The notes under the pieces are model-generated. The model searched no databases, was not told where the DNA came from, and saw nothing but the letters and a program-made list of their open reading frames with translations. From Gamarada debralockiae (Eukaryota > Ascomycota > Leotiomycetes > Helotiales > Hyphodiscaceae), in NCBI GenBank assembly GCA_002803225.1, contig NXFV01001383.1, forward strand, positions 24,186 to 88,185: a DNA stretch of 64,000 bases, in the 5' to 3' direction. Both the position numbers and the translations under genes were made by a program. Positions 49,249 to 61,200 of the stretch are shown piece after piece. How positions within the stretch are numbered: the stretch's first letter is position 1; each line of letters opens with the position of its first letter.

Positions 49249-50473
49249 TCTATCGCGTCCTCTCCCGTTCCTGCACTCAGATGTCGCGCTGTTTGCGCTG
49301 GTCAACCTGCGGCTCTGGCACGACGACAGCAGTTCGAGGCAGCTAGCTGCCTGCAGACCCGGCTAGGTCAGGGTTAATGAAGGGTCGAGCTATTTCAACT
49401 TGCCTCCCGGCTAAATCCACTTGCCAGCTCCCCTGTTTGAAAAAAGCTTAGTTAGAGGTGTGGCTGTTGTCTACTGTACTGGAAGCTAGTTTTGTTGGCC
49501 GCTGCAAGCTGCCGTAAGGAAAAGAAAGTTATCCCCACGGGACGGAAAGCCCAAACGGCTAGGCTGATTCACGATTTCCAGAGGACATGTCAGCACAGCC
49601 ACCAACCCGCCAATTTGCGCCAATTGCAAGTCATCTGAGACATCTAGGAAGGCGAGCTCTTTCCGGAAATGTATAGAAGGATTCGCGGCGCTGCTCTTAA
49701 TCTTGGCATTTAATCAAGCCCACAGCGGTAGACAGCAACGTTAGGCTGAGATCGTAAGAAAGCCTGAAAATCGGGGGGATTCAATCCGACGCAATAGGGC
49801 ATTTCGAACGAGTCCTAAGCTTCCACTGAAGCTTGGCGAAATCTACTCCGAAATCGTAGACAATCAAAGTCCGTGCTCGGCAATAACTGGTAAATACTGT
49901 AGTTGTTTCCCAGTTATGTATTTAGTTGTAATTAAAACTCGGCCATAGTTTGGTCGAGGACCCTCGCTAGAGCTCGCTCTGGCTAAGTTAGGACTAGCTA
50001 GGATTAGATTAGAATTCGCGTGTTAGCGGCGGCCCCCTCTCCGGGCGGATGGTGCGATACGCCCCCACTTTCCAGAGTACACCTATCAACCTTGCGCTAC
50101 AGTAGTAATTAGTATCAGAACACAAGACGCGTTTATGTTTGTTTTATGCCTTTAGCCCTAGTTTGAGACTTCCTTCTCTTTCTCTATTACAAGCATATAT
50201 TATCTTAGTAGGTTCAGATTTTAGAGGCTGGGAGTCACTTGAAAAACATATATCCGTGAGCTTTTACGTGGCTCTGGAGAGCAGTAAAAGCAGTAGACAT
50301 ACCAGAGTAAACCGCTGTAGGAGGAAGGGGACCACAAGGTTGGGGTATAAGAAGATCCATGACGGCGTGTAGTATAGGTAGTTGAATTTTGGATATCCAT
50401 AATTTTTTATTGACATTAACGCGCCTTGCATTGCCATAGAACTTACCACTACTAAGCGAGGTTGATGGGTGTA
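49249..50473. other. Gene-free stretch
   Basis: No coding sequence recognised. Confidence 0.4.
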
Positions 50474-50630
50474 CGGTAGGGGTTACAAGAAATCGGGACC
50501 ACCCCATGTATTCTGCCATATCAAATCAGGAAATTTGTGGAGATTTTCAAAGCTTTTGAGATCTGTCTATGGTAGGACGAGCTCACCGCCTTACAAGGGG
50601 GTGGATCCTGATTTCTTGAAACCCCTACCG
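50474..50630. mobile_element. 157-bp MITE with about 32-bp inverted repeats and TA duplication
   Basis: The left arm starts CGGTAGGGGTTACAAGAAAT after TA. The right arm is its inverse with a few mismatches and one gap, ending at 50630 before TA. The interior is too short to code. Confidence 0.8.
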
Positions 50631-50769
50631 TACTCCCGACAAGTGGATCTAGCCGGGAGGCAATTTGAAATAGCTCGACCCTAAATGAACGTATCTCCTA
50701 CTCGCCCTCGGTAGGCATCACGCTGGCGCCTGGCGACACCTCTCCCTTTGCCGATTCGATTAATACCTA

Positions 50770-51025
50770 CTATCCCCTTCCCTGAATAAAGGTTAATTCC
50801 CAGGAAAACAGGGACTGTGGCTATCAGTCCAGGTTGTCTGGCAAATAGAAATCATCGCAGTAAGCTCTGACCGGCTTCGACAGGTGCTTTTCGCCTTCTA
50901 AAAGCAACTGAATCTACTACACAGACCTCTTACTGGCTTGAGCTGTGAGGCTGGCAAAGGTTTCCACCATTCAGAGCGTGCCGTTCGCAGCTTGCAAGGA
51001 ATTAACCTTTATTTAGGGGGGATAG
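50770..51025. mobile_element. 256-bp MITE with about 30-bp inverted repeats and TA duplication
   Basis: The left arm starts CTATCCCCTTCCCTGAATAA after TA. The inverse arm (50998-51025) contains GGAATTAACCTTTAT and ends GGGGGATAG before TA. The arms differ by small gaps near the ends. Confidence 0.75.
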
Positions 51026-51030
51026 TATCA

Positions 51031-51117
51031 GGCCGAAATAATGTAGCGAGACCAGGGTACAATCTGGTCTGTGCCAGCCTGGAAACTCCCCTGCTTCGCT
51101 ACAATATTTCGGCCAGA
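51031..51117. repeat. Hairpin-forming inverted repeat
   Basis: GGCCGAAATAATGTAGCGA at the left pairs with TTCGCTACAATATTTCGGCC at the right with about two mismatches, around a 50-base loop. Confidence 0.7.
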
Positions 51118-51386
51118 TAGGTCGTGGGGACATGCCAAGCCGGCTCCGCTTCCCCAGCCCGCCAAGCTGAATCATCACTATCCCCTGAAGGGCTCAGCCC
51201 AGCCAATGGTCCTTATCTATCTCTGCACGGCCGCGGGGGGAAAGGCGACAGGGGCGAGAGAAACTGAGGCGAGGGTGGTATGTCTGTATAAGCCTAGGCT
51301 ATTTATCAAGGCCTGTGTGACTGGTAGACACCAGTTCACTCACACTAACTGCTCCTCTCCACACTGTTCTACGTATAACCTCCGCG

Positions 51387-54300
51387 ATGGATGCGCGCGA
51401 GGTGAAGTTGATTAGTACCGGCGGTCAAAATGGCATGCCCGCCCCGGAAAGCTGGGCCGGCAGGCCTGGGGAAGGTAGTGACCCTCTTCGTTGACTTCGC
51501 TCAATCATGGCTAACGTGCACCAAAGCTCCTCCTGGGCAGCCCGGCGAAAACGGCCGCTCTGCCGGCGCTCCCACGGCGGGACAGTCTGGTGCTAATATC
51601 CGTCTAAGGCTCGCGCATTCGGACGAAGAGTCGGGCGTCGTTCAAGTAACTGGCGAGGGAACTCATACTGGTCAACGATGGAAGATTGCAAGAGATGAGA
51701 AGCTCCTTCTGAACGCCAAGGGAGGCGACGGCGGCGCTGGCGGGAGAGGCGAGAACGGCCAGGCCGGCGGTCGAGGAAGAGACGGTAGGAATGCTACGAG
51801 GCATCACAATGCCGAAGATGGAGAGAATGGTGCCCGTGGCGGCGGGTGAGTGCTGGTTCGCGACCCTGAACGAGTTTGGCTGACGGCTCTGCGTTACGCA
51901 GTGGAGGGTACGGCTCCAATGGGGCAGACGGCGCCGCAGGAGGCCATATCTTCATCACCATCAATGATGACGATACTGACCTTCTCCTTCCGTTGGAATT
52001 CGACGTCCAGGGAGGCGCAGGCGGACAGAGCGGGCAACACGGTGAACCGGGAGATGGGGGTATCGGCGGCAGAGGTGGACGGTCATTTGCCTGGTTCGTA
52101 TCGACAGCAAAATGTGCCACCTATGGCTGTGGTTGCTAATTGCCGGATAGGGCAGAACGTCATGGCAACGTGGTAGTCAGGGGTTCGAGGCCCGGGGGGA
52201 CAAACGGTACCAATGGATCCCCCGGCATGCGGCCTTCCACATATCTTACCGGCGGTAAATCGTAGGCAGCCCACACCTCTCCGTCATTAGCCCAGGAACT
52301 AATGTTGTGGTAGTGGACCGCAGGGAAGTGTTCAAATCAGGGTTATCCGTGGCGACTTGACCGAAGCAACGTATCCTGGCCCGTACGTCCTTCAGGTAGT
52401 AAGCTTTGATATCGTCGATGAAAACCAGGATGGTATCAACGAACCGGGAGAGCATCTACTCGTTCACAATATCCGAGTCAAAAATACTGGCGGCATGCCG
52501 TCTCCTGGAACGCGCACGATCCATTTGCTCATCCAAGGCACCCAATTTCTGGAGCCTATTACTTCCGAGCCTGTCGAGTTACCATGCTCTATTCAGCCGG
52601 GACAAGAAATTGATGTCCCTGGTGTTCTCAGGGCTTACATCCGCAATGAAGGGACGGAGAGGTCACCTACGGAGCACTTAAACTACCAAGAAAGTGTCCA
52701 GATTGTGGCTACTATCAGTGAACGATTGGGTAGGCCAATCCCGAATTTTTGTGGTCCCTCCAAAATCGACATCAGATACCCACTCAGGCTCGATCCCCCA
52801 ACATACCTCGACTGCGTTGCTAAAGGCGACAGGGTTCGCTTCAAGTGGGTTGTAAGTATTCCTATTTAACTTCATGAACCAACTAATTACTGAGTCACCC
52901 CGTTCACCTACTAGGTCCACAACGATTCTACGAAGCCGTACGGCGTCGAGGGCATCCTGAGAAGAGCAGTCGCGACGAAATTGTCTGACCCGAATCGGTG
53001 GTTTAGCTTTGCTTATGCTTCAGTCGAGAAGCCGGATGAGGCAATCGATGAGGTCCCGGAATTGGAGCCTAATTCCATGGCTATAATCGATCAGGACTTC
53101 ACCATCGATGAGCGAGCATTGGAATTCAGCGAAGGCCATCTCTCTCTTGAACTCTTACTCTCAGACCCTATGACGGGCAACATGCGCTCCGTTCAGACGC
53201 ATCGGATGCGTATGCAGATATCCGCTACCTACAGATTGAGCCCAAATCCCAGCTATTTACTCATCGTCAACTCTCAGACTCCCAACCATGCCATTCACCA
53301 AATTATCCACCTCGTTCGGAATCGTTTGCACACGAGCTTGGATATCTTCAATCTCAGTTTGACGGGTTCGTACGAGAGCCCCGTCACCGGAGAAGCTGTC
53401 CTCAAGTCATACGTCAGTAGGAGCATCATCATTTTTGGCAACAGTTTCCAATATTTCAACCAGGGCGAGATGTTTCCATGGGATCTTCTTGACCCTTGGC
53501 AGACCGGGCTTATGGCCAAAGGTGGCACGAATATTCTCTTCATTGGCGTGGCTGATCTCAAAGCGGTGCAAGACTGGGCCGCTAAAGCTACTTTCCCCGC
53601 TCACGATATCACGGCTGGCGAGACAGCTACCGGCGATGCGGATGCCGGCAGAGTTGTGGCCGCCCTTCGAAAGGCCGATCCAAGGGGCTTGACTAGTAAG
53701 ATGTACATCCACGGATTCTCCGTCCGGAAACCAATATTTGGTTCTCTCCAGTCTGCTGTAGATTCTGCTGCAAATTCTATGGCTGAGAAACTCAATAAAA
53801 ACTTTCCTCTTCGCCGGTTCATGGCGGTCCCGGATGCAACAGAAAACAACAGAGGCGGAGGTGTTCTGATCTTTGAGGGTATTCCTAAGAACACCAAGAT
53901 GGTTGCCTGCTCGGGCTTGTTCCCTAAGTTATCGCCTGGCACTAAGTTCATCTCGGATTACGATATGTACTTCACCGTCTCTATCTTACCATTCGAAGTG
54001 AGGGCACGCATGTTCTGGAATATGCTTGGGAGTGGCGACGCCAACGGCGTGCCTTGCGCTAAGCTTTACGTAGGGATAGAAGCCTTCAATTCTGAAACCG
54101 GCCCAGCGGTTGTCGATGAAAAGGTCAGTGGCAAGAGGCATAAAACGATGGTAGTTTTCCGGTAGCTGACAGACAATTAGGTTCTTCGAGCTCTCTGCAT
54201 GTCGTTGCAGTTCGACATCGCATCCGAAATCTACCTCTTCACCTCCACCAAACCCCGCTTCCCCGACAGTAGCAATATCGACGAGAAGCTCAGCCAACTC

Positions 54301-54846
54301 CCACTGGTGACGCAGTTTTTCGCCTCGGTGCCCCAACAAGCTCAAGTCCTTGACTTCGCCCAAGCCCAGCTCCTCGTATCCACTCTTGGCACTGTACATG
54401 CCGTCTCTAACCCCATCGGCTTTTGGCAGGCTATTAAAGGCACCTTCGCTTTTCTGGGGAACCGCAAGGGCCAGCTGACGCCCAGGCTCAACCAGCTCAT
54501 CTACGCGTCCATCTCGACAGCATGCGACGCGAGCGTTGCAGCCGAAGTTAAGAAGTCCGTGCGCCAACGCTCCAGGCAGGTCAAAGCTGGCATCAAAGTC
54601 TCTGGCAACCAGAAGAACTTCACAACCTTTGGCATGCAGGAGCTTGCTGGCCTTCTTGGCGTCCAGAAGGTCTCCATGTCCGACCTAGCACAACTTAATC
54701 CCATAAGTGTAGCACTTAATGGTGCTCGTTTGCAGGATCACAGACAGTCTTACCATATTCATCGCCAGAGTACCCGCATGATGGAGGTAGGTGCCAAAGC
54801 TATGCTGAGCGAGATCGTGAATCCAGTGGTAGAGGTTGAGCCTTAG
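51387..54846 (+). CDS. Large Gly-rich N-terminal protein of DUF7932-like type
   Basis: Seven exons (51387-51474, 51527-51845, 51902-52093, 52151-52261, 52314-52851, 52915-54123, 54181-54846) join in phase to 1040 residues. The first 280 residues are collagen-like without strict Gly-X-Y spacing: GGDGGAGGRGENGQAGGRGR, GGAGGQSGQHGEPGDGGIGG and GGTNGTNGSPG alternate with beta-strand pieces. The remainder is folded, with FDIVDENQDGINEPGE (possible calcium-binding loop), YPLRLDPPTYLDCVAKGD, NHAIHQIIHLVRNRLHTSLD and FRALCMSLQFD-type segments. I believe this matches a fungal family catalogued as DUF7932, from memory. Function is unknown; no signal peptide or membrane segment is seen. Intron 3 uses the weak donor GTTCGT. 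It lies 887 bp from the convergent lipase gene. Confidence 0.85.
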
Positions 54847-55732
54847 GCGTTGTTCGCCCTGGCATCTGATAAGAGTCTGGCAAGGGGAACTCACTTTTAC
54901 GAGAAGCAAAGAGCATGGGAACGAATGGTTAAATTATGTTCATTTTGCAAATACACCACTATTTCTTCCTCGGTACATCAACGTATGTGCAATCAGCATT
55001 TGCTACGTCACTCTATTTACTAAAGAGGTGGTGGATTTATATTTTGTGCCAGTCACATATTTGTAGCTTTCTCTTTAACATCCTTCTTAGAGCACTTCGT
55101 AAGTTTAATGCTACCACTTTATTCAGTCTCACGTGAGAATCCAGTGCCCTCATAGGCCCCGGTCCTGCTGAGGTAGGCTCTAAGTCCTAACTAGACAGCC
55201 TGCTGCCCTCATTTAATCACAGCTTCATCTCACCGCTAACCTTAGAGTCAGGCACAGATAATGTTAGCGGTTCTATGCCTCAATTATCTCCCTCATGCCG
55301 CAGGGGAAAGGGTTAGGAAAATCCATGAACGCAATTTCGATAGTTTACTAGCAGCATTCAGAAAGCAACCAAGAGTGAACCCGGAACTCCGCAAAGGGTG
55401 GGCATTAATGGCTATTACCTGTCTGCTGCTTGAAGAATCTCGTGTATATACACACCTAAGCCTAGAGTATATCCTACTGCTAAGAGTTTCGACAAATCTC
55501 CGCGTGTTTCAATAACCCCCCCTTTTCCCCCAAACAAAAAGGATAGCTCCTCCCTCATACTGTCGTATCCATTCGCTCAGGAAGATTAGCTTTAGGCAGA
55601 CGATAAGTAGAAACTTACTGGTACCGGAAGCAGGTGTCCTCCAGATCTGAGTGCTTCGCTTCTGCTGAGTGATTGGGATAGACTTCTAGACTATGCCAGG
55701 ACTCCCCCTAGGAGCTGGCTTACATCGCAATT
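54847..55732. other. Shared 3' side of two convergent genes
   Basis: No gene recognised between the ends of the Gly-rich protein gene and the lipase gene. Confidence 0.4.
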
Positions 55733-57234
55733 TTATGTCCCGGGGACTTTTCCCCACCCCTTGCGTCCATTAAAATGACCAGCCGCAATGTAAGCCGTCA
55801 GCTCTGCGTATAGTATCTTCTTATGGGCAAAAAGGTTAGCCCAGAGCCGCTGACTCAAGTCTTCCTCCCGAAGCAAGCAGGCTCTCAAGTCCACTTTATC
55901 CTCCTTGACCGCTAGATCTGCGAGCATGATTATTTTACCCAACCTGAAGAGAGAAAGAGGCTGCAATTCAATGTTGCCGGCAGAAAGCGGGCCGTTCTCA
56001 TCAGAACTTGCTTTGTGGTAGAGAAATGCCAGCAGCCTCGCATACGCGGCGTCCATGCGAGCAATTGGGTCCCCTTCTGCAGCAAAGGCTAGCATCAGAC
56101 CCTGTCGAGAAGATCGAGATTGCAGAGCTTCCAGGAGAGGAGTGACGTCGGTGCCAAATATTGGCGGCGCACCGAAGGTGATGCACGAGAACCGAAGCGT
56201 GAACCGATTCAGCATGGGATCTGCAGTCCCAGTTAGCCCCGCCGTCCTACCGTATGATGGAAAGAAGAGATACATTGAAACTTGTTTGCCAGGAAATAAG
56301 CATAGAGTAACATGGCTACCGCTCCGCCGGCCGAGTGGCCCGCAAAGACCACGTCGAGTTCTCTTGCCAGAGACCCGTGGTGGCTTAAGAGCGTGGCAAG
56401 CTGCTCCGAGAATCTGGGAATGAGAGCTTTCGCACATTCCGCAAATCCCTTGTGGACCTGGATAGGTGCCGTATCAAAGGTGACGTTCTAAGGATCATGA
56501 GTATGCATCTTTTGGGGTGTAAACTGGTGAGCTGGCAGGGGACGCACAAGAAGCTCGGGACACGGGTGTAACTGGTTGTCGAAGTTGACAAGCCAGTCAG
56601 GAATGCTCGCGCTTCCTCTTACCGCGACGATGAGGGTCGTGGTTCGAGGTCCCGTCTCGTTCTTTTCGACCTCAAATATAGCGGTTGCTTTGAGTGTCCC
56701 CACTTCAGAGGGAGGAATTAATAACTTTGGTCTAACTAGGTAATCATGTCTTGGAAACCCGGGCTCGCGTGCCTGGTCATCGCTGTTGCCATAGACCGCT
56801 TTCGAGCAAAGAGCCGCTTGGTGGACGAGATGGCCCACGTCTTCAGTGCTGCTCGAGATTAGAACGGGCTTCGCTGGAGGCAGACGGAGCACCACCTACC
56901 AATCCCAATCCTCAGTGCTGGTGTTTGCAGGTGGCAGGCCAAGGGATGACGCCAGAACCTTCAGGTTGATCTTGCGCTGATTTCTCGTGTCGCTATTCTC
57001 TGCGAAATGTTCTGCCTAGAATCAGCCGTGATGGGGAACAACGCCTCTACACTCCCAGAATAACCCACCGATAAGACCGTCGCCCTCTAGATCGTCGTTG
57101 AGATGGTCGAGCAGATCAGCGATGGCGGCTGATGCTGCAGCCGACGTCCCCGAGCCGGGCACCGAGCCCGCCGTCCCCGTCACGGAGCCTGAAACCCGTA
57201 CGCTGCGACCGATTCGCCTGGAGGTAAACATCAT
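55733..57234 (-). CDS. Class-3-type (fungal) lipase/esterase
   Basis: Five minus-strand exons (57234-57069, 57011-56900, 56848-56548, 56487-56274, 56220-55733) join in phase to 426 residues. One exon start (56848 or 56851) is ambiguous by one codon. The N-terminal 100 residues include LLDHLNDDLEGDGLIEHFAE and a Ser/Gly/Ala-rich linker. The core has IVAVRGSASIPDWLVNFDNQ (oxyanion-side strand), then HKGFAECAKAL and the nucleophile elbow VVFAGHSAGGAVAM with Ser245. FAAEGDPIARM supplies a likely catalytic Asp, and a C-terminal His (AAGHFNGRKG) may complete the triad. No signal peptide is visible, so it may act inside the cell, unlike digestive secreted lipases. It shares a 1.04-kb divergent promoter with the ZZ gene. 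Confidence 0.87.
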
Positions 57235-58278
57235 TGAATACTACGAGAGTTATCGTGAAAGGGTCTGCCCAAGGACTGTGTTTAGCAAACCACGACAAGG
57301 CTGCAGCCATGGGGAGCTTGTCCGTGGTAGGCGCAGCAGCTGCAGGCATATTGCGGGTCTGTGCATGGTGTGTAGGAATGATCTGTATCGGAGTAATATC
57401 AGACCGATATTTAGGGACGTAACTCCTGAAGGAAGCTAAAGGCCGCATACTACGGACGATAGAATAGTATCTATAGACCTGTATTTGTCCACGTATACAG
57501 AGACTCTACTGTCCTCTGTATTGTTAAGTTAATTCAATTCAGTTGTTCTGATACTATACTCCCCCCGGTCCAATTCGTAGTAACATGGGTTTGACCAGAT
57601 ATACAGTCTGATTGGCCTGAACATCGTATATCAGGAGATGTTTCGCGGGTTTTTCAGAAACTCGTCCAACTATCTTGTCTAAATACCACCCGATCACGGT
57701 ATTCTGACGCCAGATTGCACATCGAATGTACCGTGATCGCACCCTAGCACTACAAATTGGACCGGGGGCGGTATAGTATCGCCCTGCCTTTTTAATTAAT
57801 TCCTGTATGCCTGTCACCTGACTTCTTACCGAACCAATCACGTCGCTAGCTCTGGCCTGTATTTCCAACACATGGGCAAGGGGGCTATGCCCGACGTGTC
57901 AGGAATTGGTTATAGAATCCGGAATTGGGGTAAGTTATACGGAAAGATACCTTAGTATATTCTCTCTGGGATATGATAAACATTAGGATGAGATTCCGAG
58001 GGAAAGGATTATGATTGCTTGAAAGCATACGCTTAGAAAGAGGAGGTCTCGACCGTTAACATGGGCTATTGGGCATCATAAAATCTAATTTATCACAGAA
58101 GTCCTCAATACGACCTTACCTAATCATGTAATCCACCAATCATACCAAAGCTCTCATGCGCGTGATAAAATCGTCGAGCGGCCCAGCGGGGATATAAGGG
58201 CATGGCTCTGCCAAGGCGGAAAACGCGAAGCACGAAATATTGTACGGAACTTGTGAGTGTGGAGAAAAGCAGAGAAAA
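57235..58278. promoter_or_regulatory. Divergent intergenic region between lipase and ZZ-protein genes
   Basis: A 1,044-bp stretch between two divergent start codons with no gene in it; it probably holds both promoters. On the minus strand just upstream of the lipase ATG, an open frame reads MPAAAAPTTDKLPMAAALSW. It could be an extra 5' exon of the lipase, but I found no splice pair that joins it in frame. Confidence 0.4.
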
Positions 58279-61200
58279 ATGCGACCGTTTCGTCTTTCTA
58301 GCTCTCGCCGCCAAAGATCCCAACGTCCGACGGCATGGAAAGAACTCGACCGAGGCCCAGGGGTCCTTCTCTCCGAGCTGACGAGCCTCTACTGGGAGGG
58401 CGTCGAACGCGACCTAAGTGAGATACTTCGTGCCCTTCAAGTCTGGGGCCAAATCAGGTACGATGCAGTGGTGCCCCCGGCCCCAAGTCCACGGTCGGAA
58501 GATTGGCTGGGGTTTGAATCCTTTGTCCGGAGAGCCACGAAGCAGGATCCGACGAAAATGTGAGTGGAGAGCCCTGCTCGAGAGCGAGAAGCCCAGATGC
58601 TAAGACCCTATGCGTCCTGTGCTCAGTACCGATGACATCCTACACAATATCGACGCTGTGAATGGTAGGGACTGTGTAGCTTTCCTTCCCGTGACTTGAC
58701 CTAAGAATTGCTGATCGCTCGCTTGTCAGGCAACGGGCAGTATGAAGGGATTGAGAGATTGACTCAGATGTTGCTTGAAGCTGTTGGTAGGCCTTTCTAC
58801 AATGGGATCTTCATATCGTAGCTTGCTGATTCGGTGGTCGACCATTCAGGCTTTCTTGATATAGACAAGAGTAAGTTCCTTGACGGCCTTATAGACCAAA
58901 AGGGATTCATGGCCTTATCTAGTCGTCGAGTACCGGCCACCCGAGTATGATCTCGGCATATGGCTCCATCCACGAGCGGCACAGCGTGAGCTTTGGCCCT
59001 ACAGTACCATTTGGGTGCGAGACATTTTGACAAGCTATCCTAGTTGAACCCGGTCCAGGCCAGGACGGGGCAACGGAACCCGGTTTCGAGTCTTTGCCTT
59101 GCTCGCACTGTTCGGAAACCATACGCGGTGCCCGATTTCAATGCACCCAGGGCTGTGGGGTGGTAAATGACCCAGTACCGTCCGCCCAGCCAAGATCGCT
59201 ACCATTCCCCCAGCGTCCAGTCGTGCTTTGCGAGACTTGCGCGCGAAATCAGGTCCACCCGGACAGCCATCTGAGGAAACTACACAAGAATTGTATCTTG
59301 GCTGAAGCGGTTCCGGGCGAACGGGCGAGCCAGATTTGCGCATGTTGGAGATTGTCAAATGCGCAACTTGAGGGATCGCGGTTATACCCATTCCGGAAGA
59401 GAGATCGTGGCTCCCACGATCCAAACTGCGTTTTATTGCAGTTGGCGTCGAGGCATTGTAAGGCGAGATACGATGAGCTGATGAAACTCAAGCAGCTGCA
59501 CGAGATTGGCGGCGATCTGAGGGACAATCACTCTAGTTCTACTACAGTTGGTGTCTCGAGCACTGGGCCTGAGAGCAGAAGGATATCTTTACAACGCAGC
59601 TCAACTACCCCGGTGAGTTCTACAAATGACAGCAGCTCTACTAGTCTTATGTCCAATACCTTGTCGTTCTCCAAGCGCTTCGGCTCGGTGAGAAAATCTA
59701 TCTTTCGTTCCCTCTCCGTCAAGTCGCGACCTCGAAGCGCGTCATCGGAGACATTGCCCGAAGAAAGTTCGACTTCTTCTCTTCCACGACCGCGCCACAG
59801 CCTTCCAATCGCAGATCTGACGAGTGACGCCCGAGTTACAAAATCCCTAAAGAGGATTGCTCTAAGGCCCGCTGCTCAATTAGCCGTTAAAGATATACCC
59901 TTTGGTAATATTCACATGGGCTTGATGATTGGACCTCTCATTATCGAGAATGGCATACCTGAGTCTATTCCTCCCCTTGAGACCTCTGTGCCCTAGTCAA
60001 ATTCTGACGGCTACTTAGTTCCAAGACAGGTGCTCTCATCACCGTGAGAGACCGACTCCGGCTCCATCCAGTCCGCTCACTAAATAGTGCTGTCCATTCA
60101 AATTTAGCGGTGGGCCAGGACAGACGCTTGTGGAAGGCATCACGGACCCCTCGACAACGCCGCATCAAGGCCTTTATGAAACAAGTAGTCGGCGGCGTGT
60201 TCTGCGGGTTCAGCAACGAAAGCCTGGAGCACGAGATAATTAGGGACTTGGCCCAGCAGAGCATTGCATGCTTCTACCAGCCCATGAAATCCGAAGCATA
60301 CAACGAGGAGAAGGTGCGAAATGCACTTCAAGGAATCCTCAAAAACCTGCGACGCCTTCTCGGAAGACGACTTAAGGTTTACTTGATGTCGGTTGTCAAC
60401 CGACTTTTAGATCCCGAGGTACATCTGCGTATGTGGATCGATCATCGGTGGGCATTCGAGGCAACAATTGCCCCTGACTGACGCTCCCTAGGTTGGCACT
60501 TTATGAACAACCACTGCCAAAAATTCTGTGAGATTCTCATCGATCGCCGAATCTTCGGCAGTTTTCTCGCGGATACAAGACGCTGCCATCAGCACGGCTC
60601 AAAGGAACCCCTTTACCTTGTCAGCTTCGTATGTCGCTTCGGCAGTCACGATGGATTCCCCAAGAAGGTCAAACCGGCATCTGAGCTGGCATCCCCGAAT
60701 GGTTTAACAGAGGAATATCTCCTTCGATACCGCCAATACGGCCATCACAACGATAGTGACATCGTCGACACCCTGACCGAATATTGGACTGACTGGGCCG
60801 CCTTCCCCAGGCCGATCTTCCCCCATCAAGATCTCTATCCCTGGGACTGCACCGAGGCACGCAACAAGAAAGACGACACTGCCGAAGAAGAGAAATGCGG
60901 TAGTTGCCAGCTAGCGAGGCACCTGTGGGCATTCCCCTTTGACTCCTGGTCCATCGTCCAATTCCACCTGTATCGAGACCGCCGGTTCTACCCCTCGAAT
61001 GTAAGCGACACGGCAGTCCTATCCGACACCGAGTGGGCGGGAAACCGGTTCCGAGTCCTGCAGTCTCTGCAGACGCTCAGCAGAGTGGCTGTTGCCATGA
61101 CGAAGTCCTCAGCCTTTCGAGAAGATTGCCGATGGGCGTTCAAGTCTCCCGCCGTCAGCTTTCCGCACATCCAAATCCGTGATCCAAGAACACGGCGTAC

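Noticed and set aside
48592..49377. 261-codon plus-strand frame opposite the orphan gene
   Set aside because: The minus-strand reading has a proper ATG, a canonical intron and a continuing second exon; the plus frame is an antisense shadow of GC-rich codons.
46589..50070. Similarity between GATACGCCC-containing stretches near 46610 and 50050
   Set aside because: The shared words are short and in different surroundings; not enough to claim a repeat family.
52094..52340. Apparent frameshift in the Gly-rich protein gene
   Set aside because: Using the donor GTAGGC at 52262 instead of GTAAAT at 52255 restores the frame exactly, so the gene is intact.
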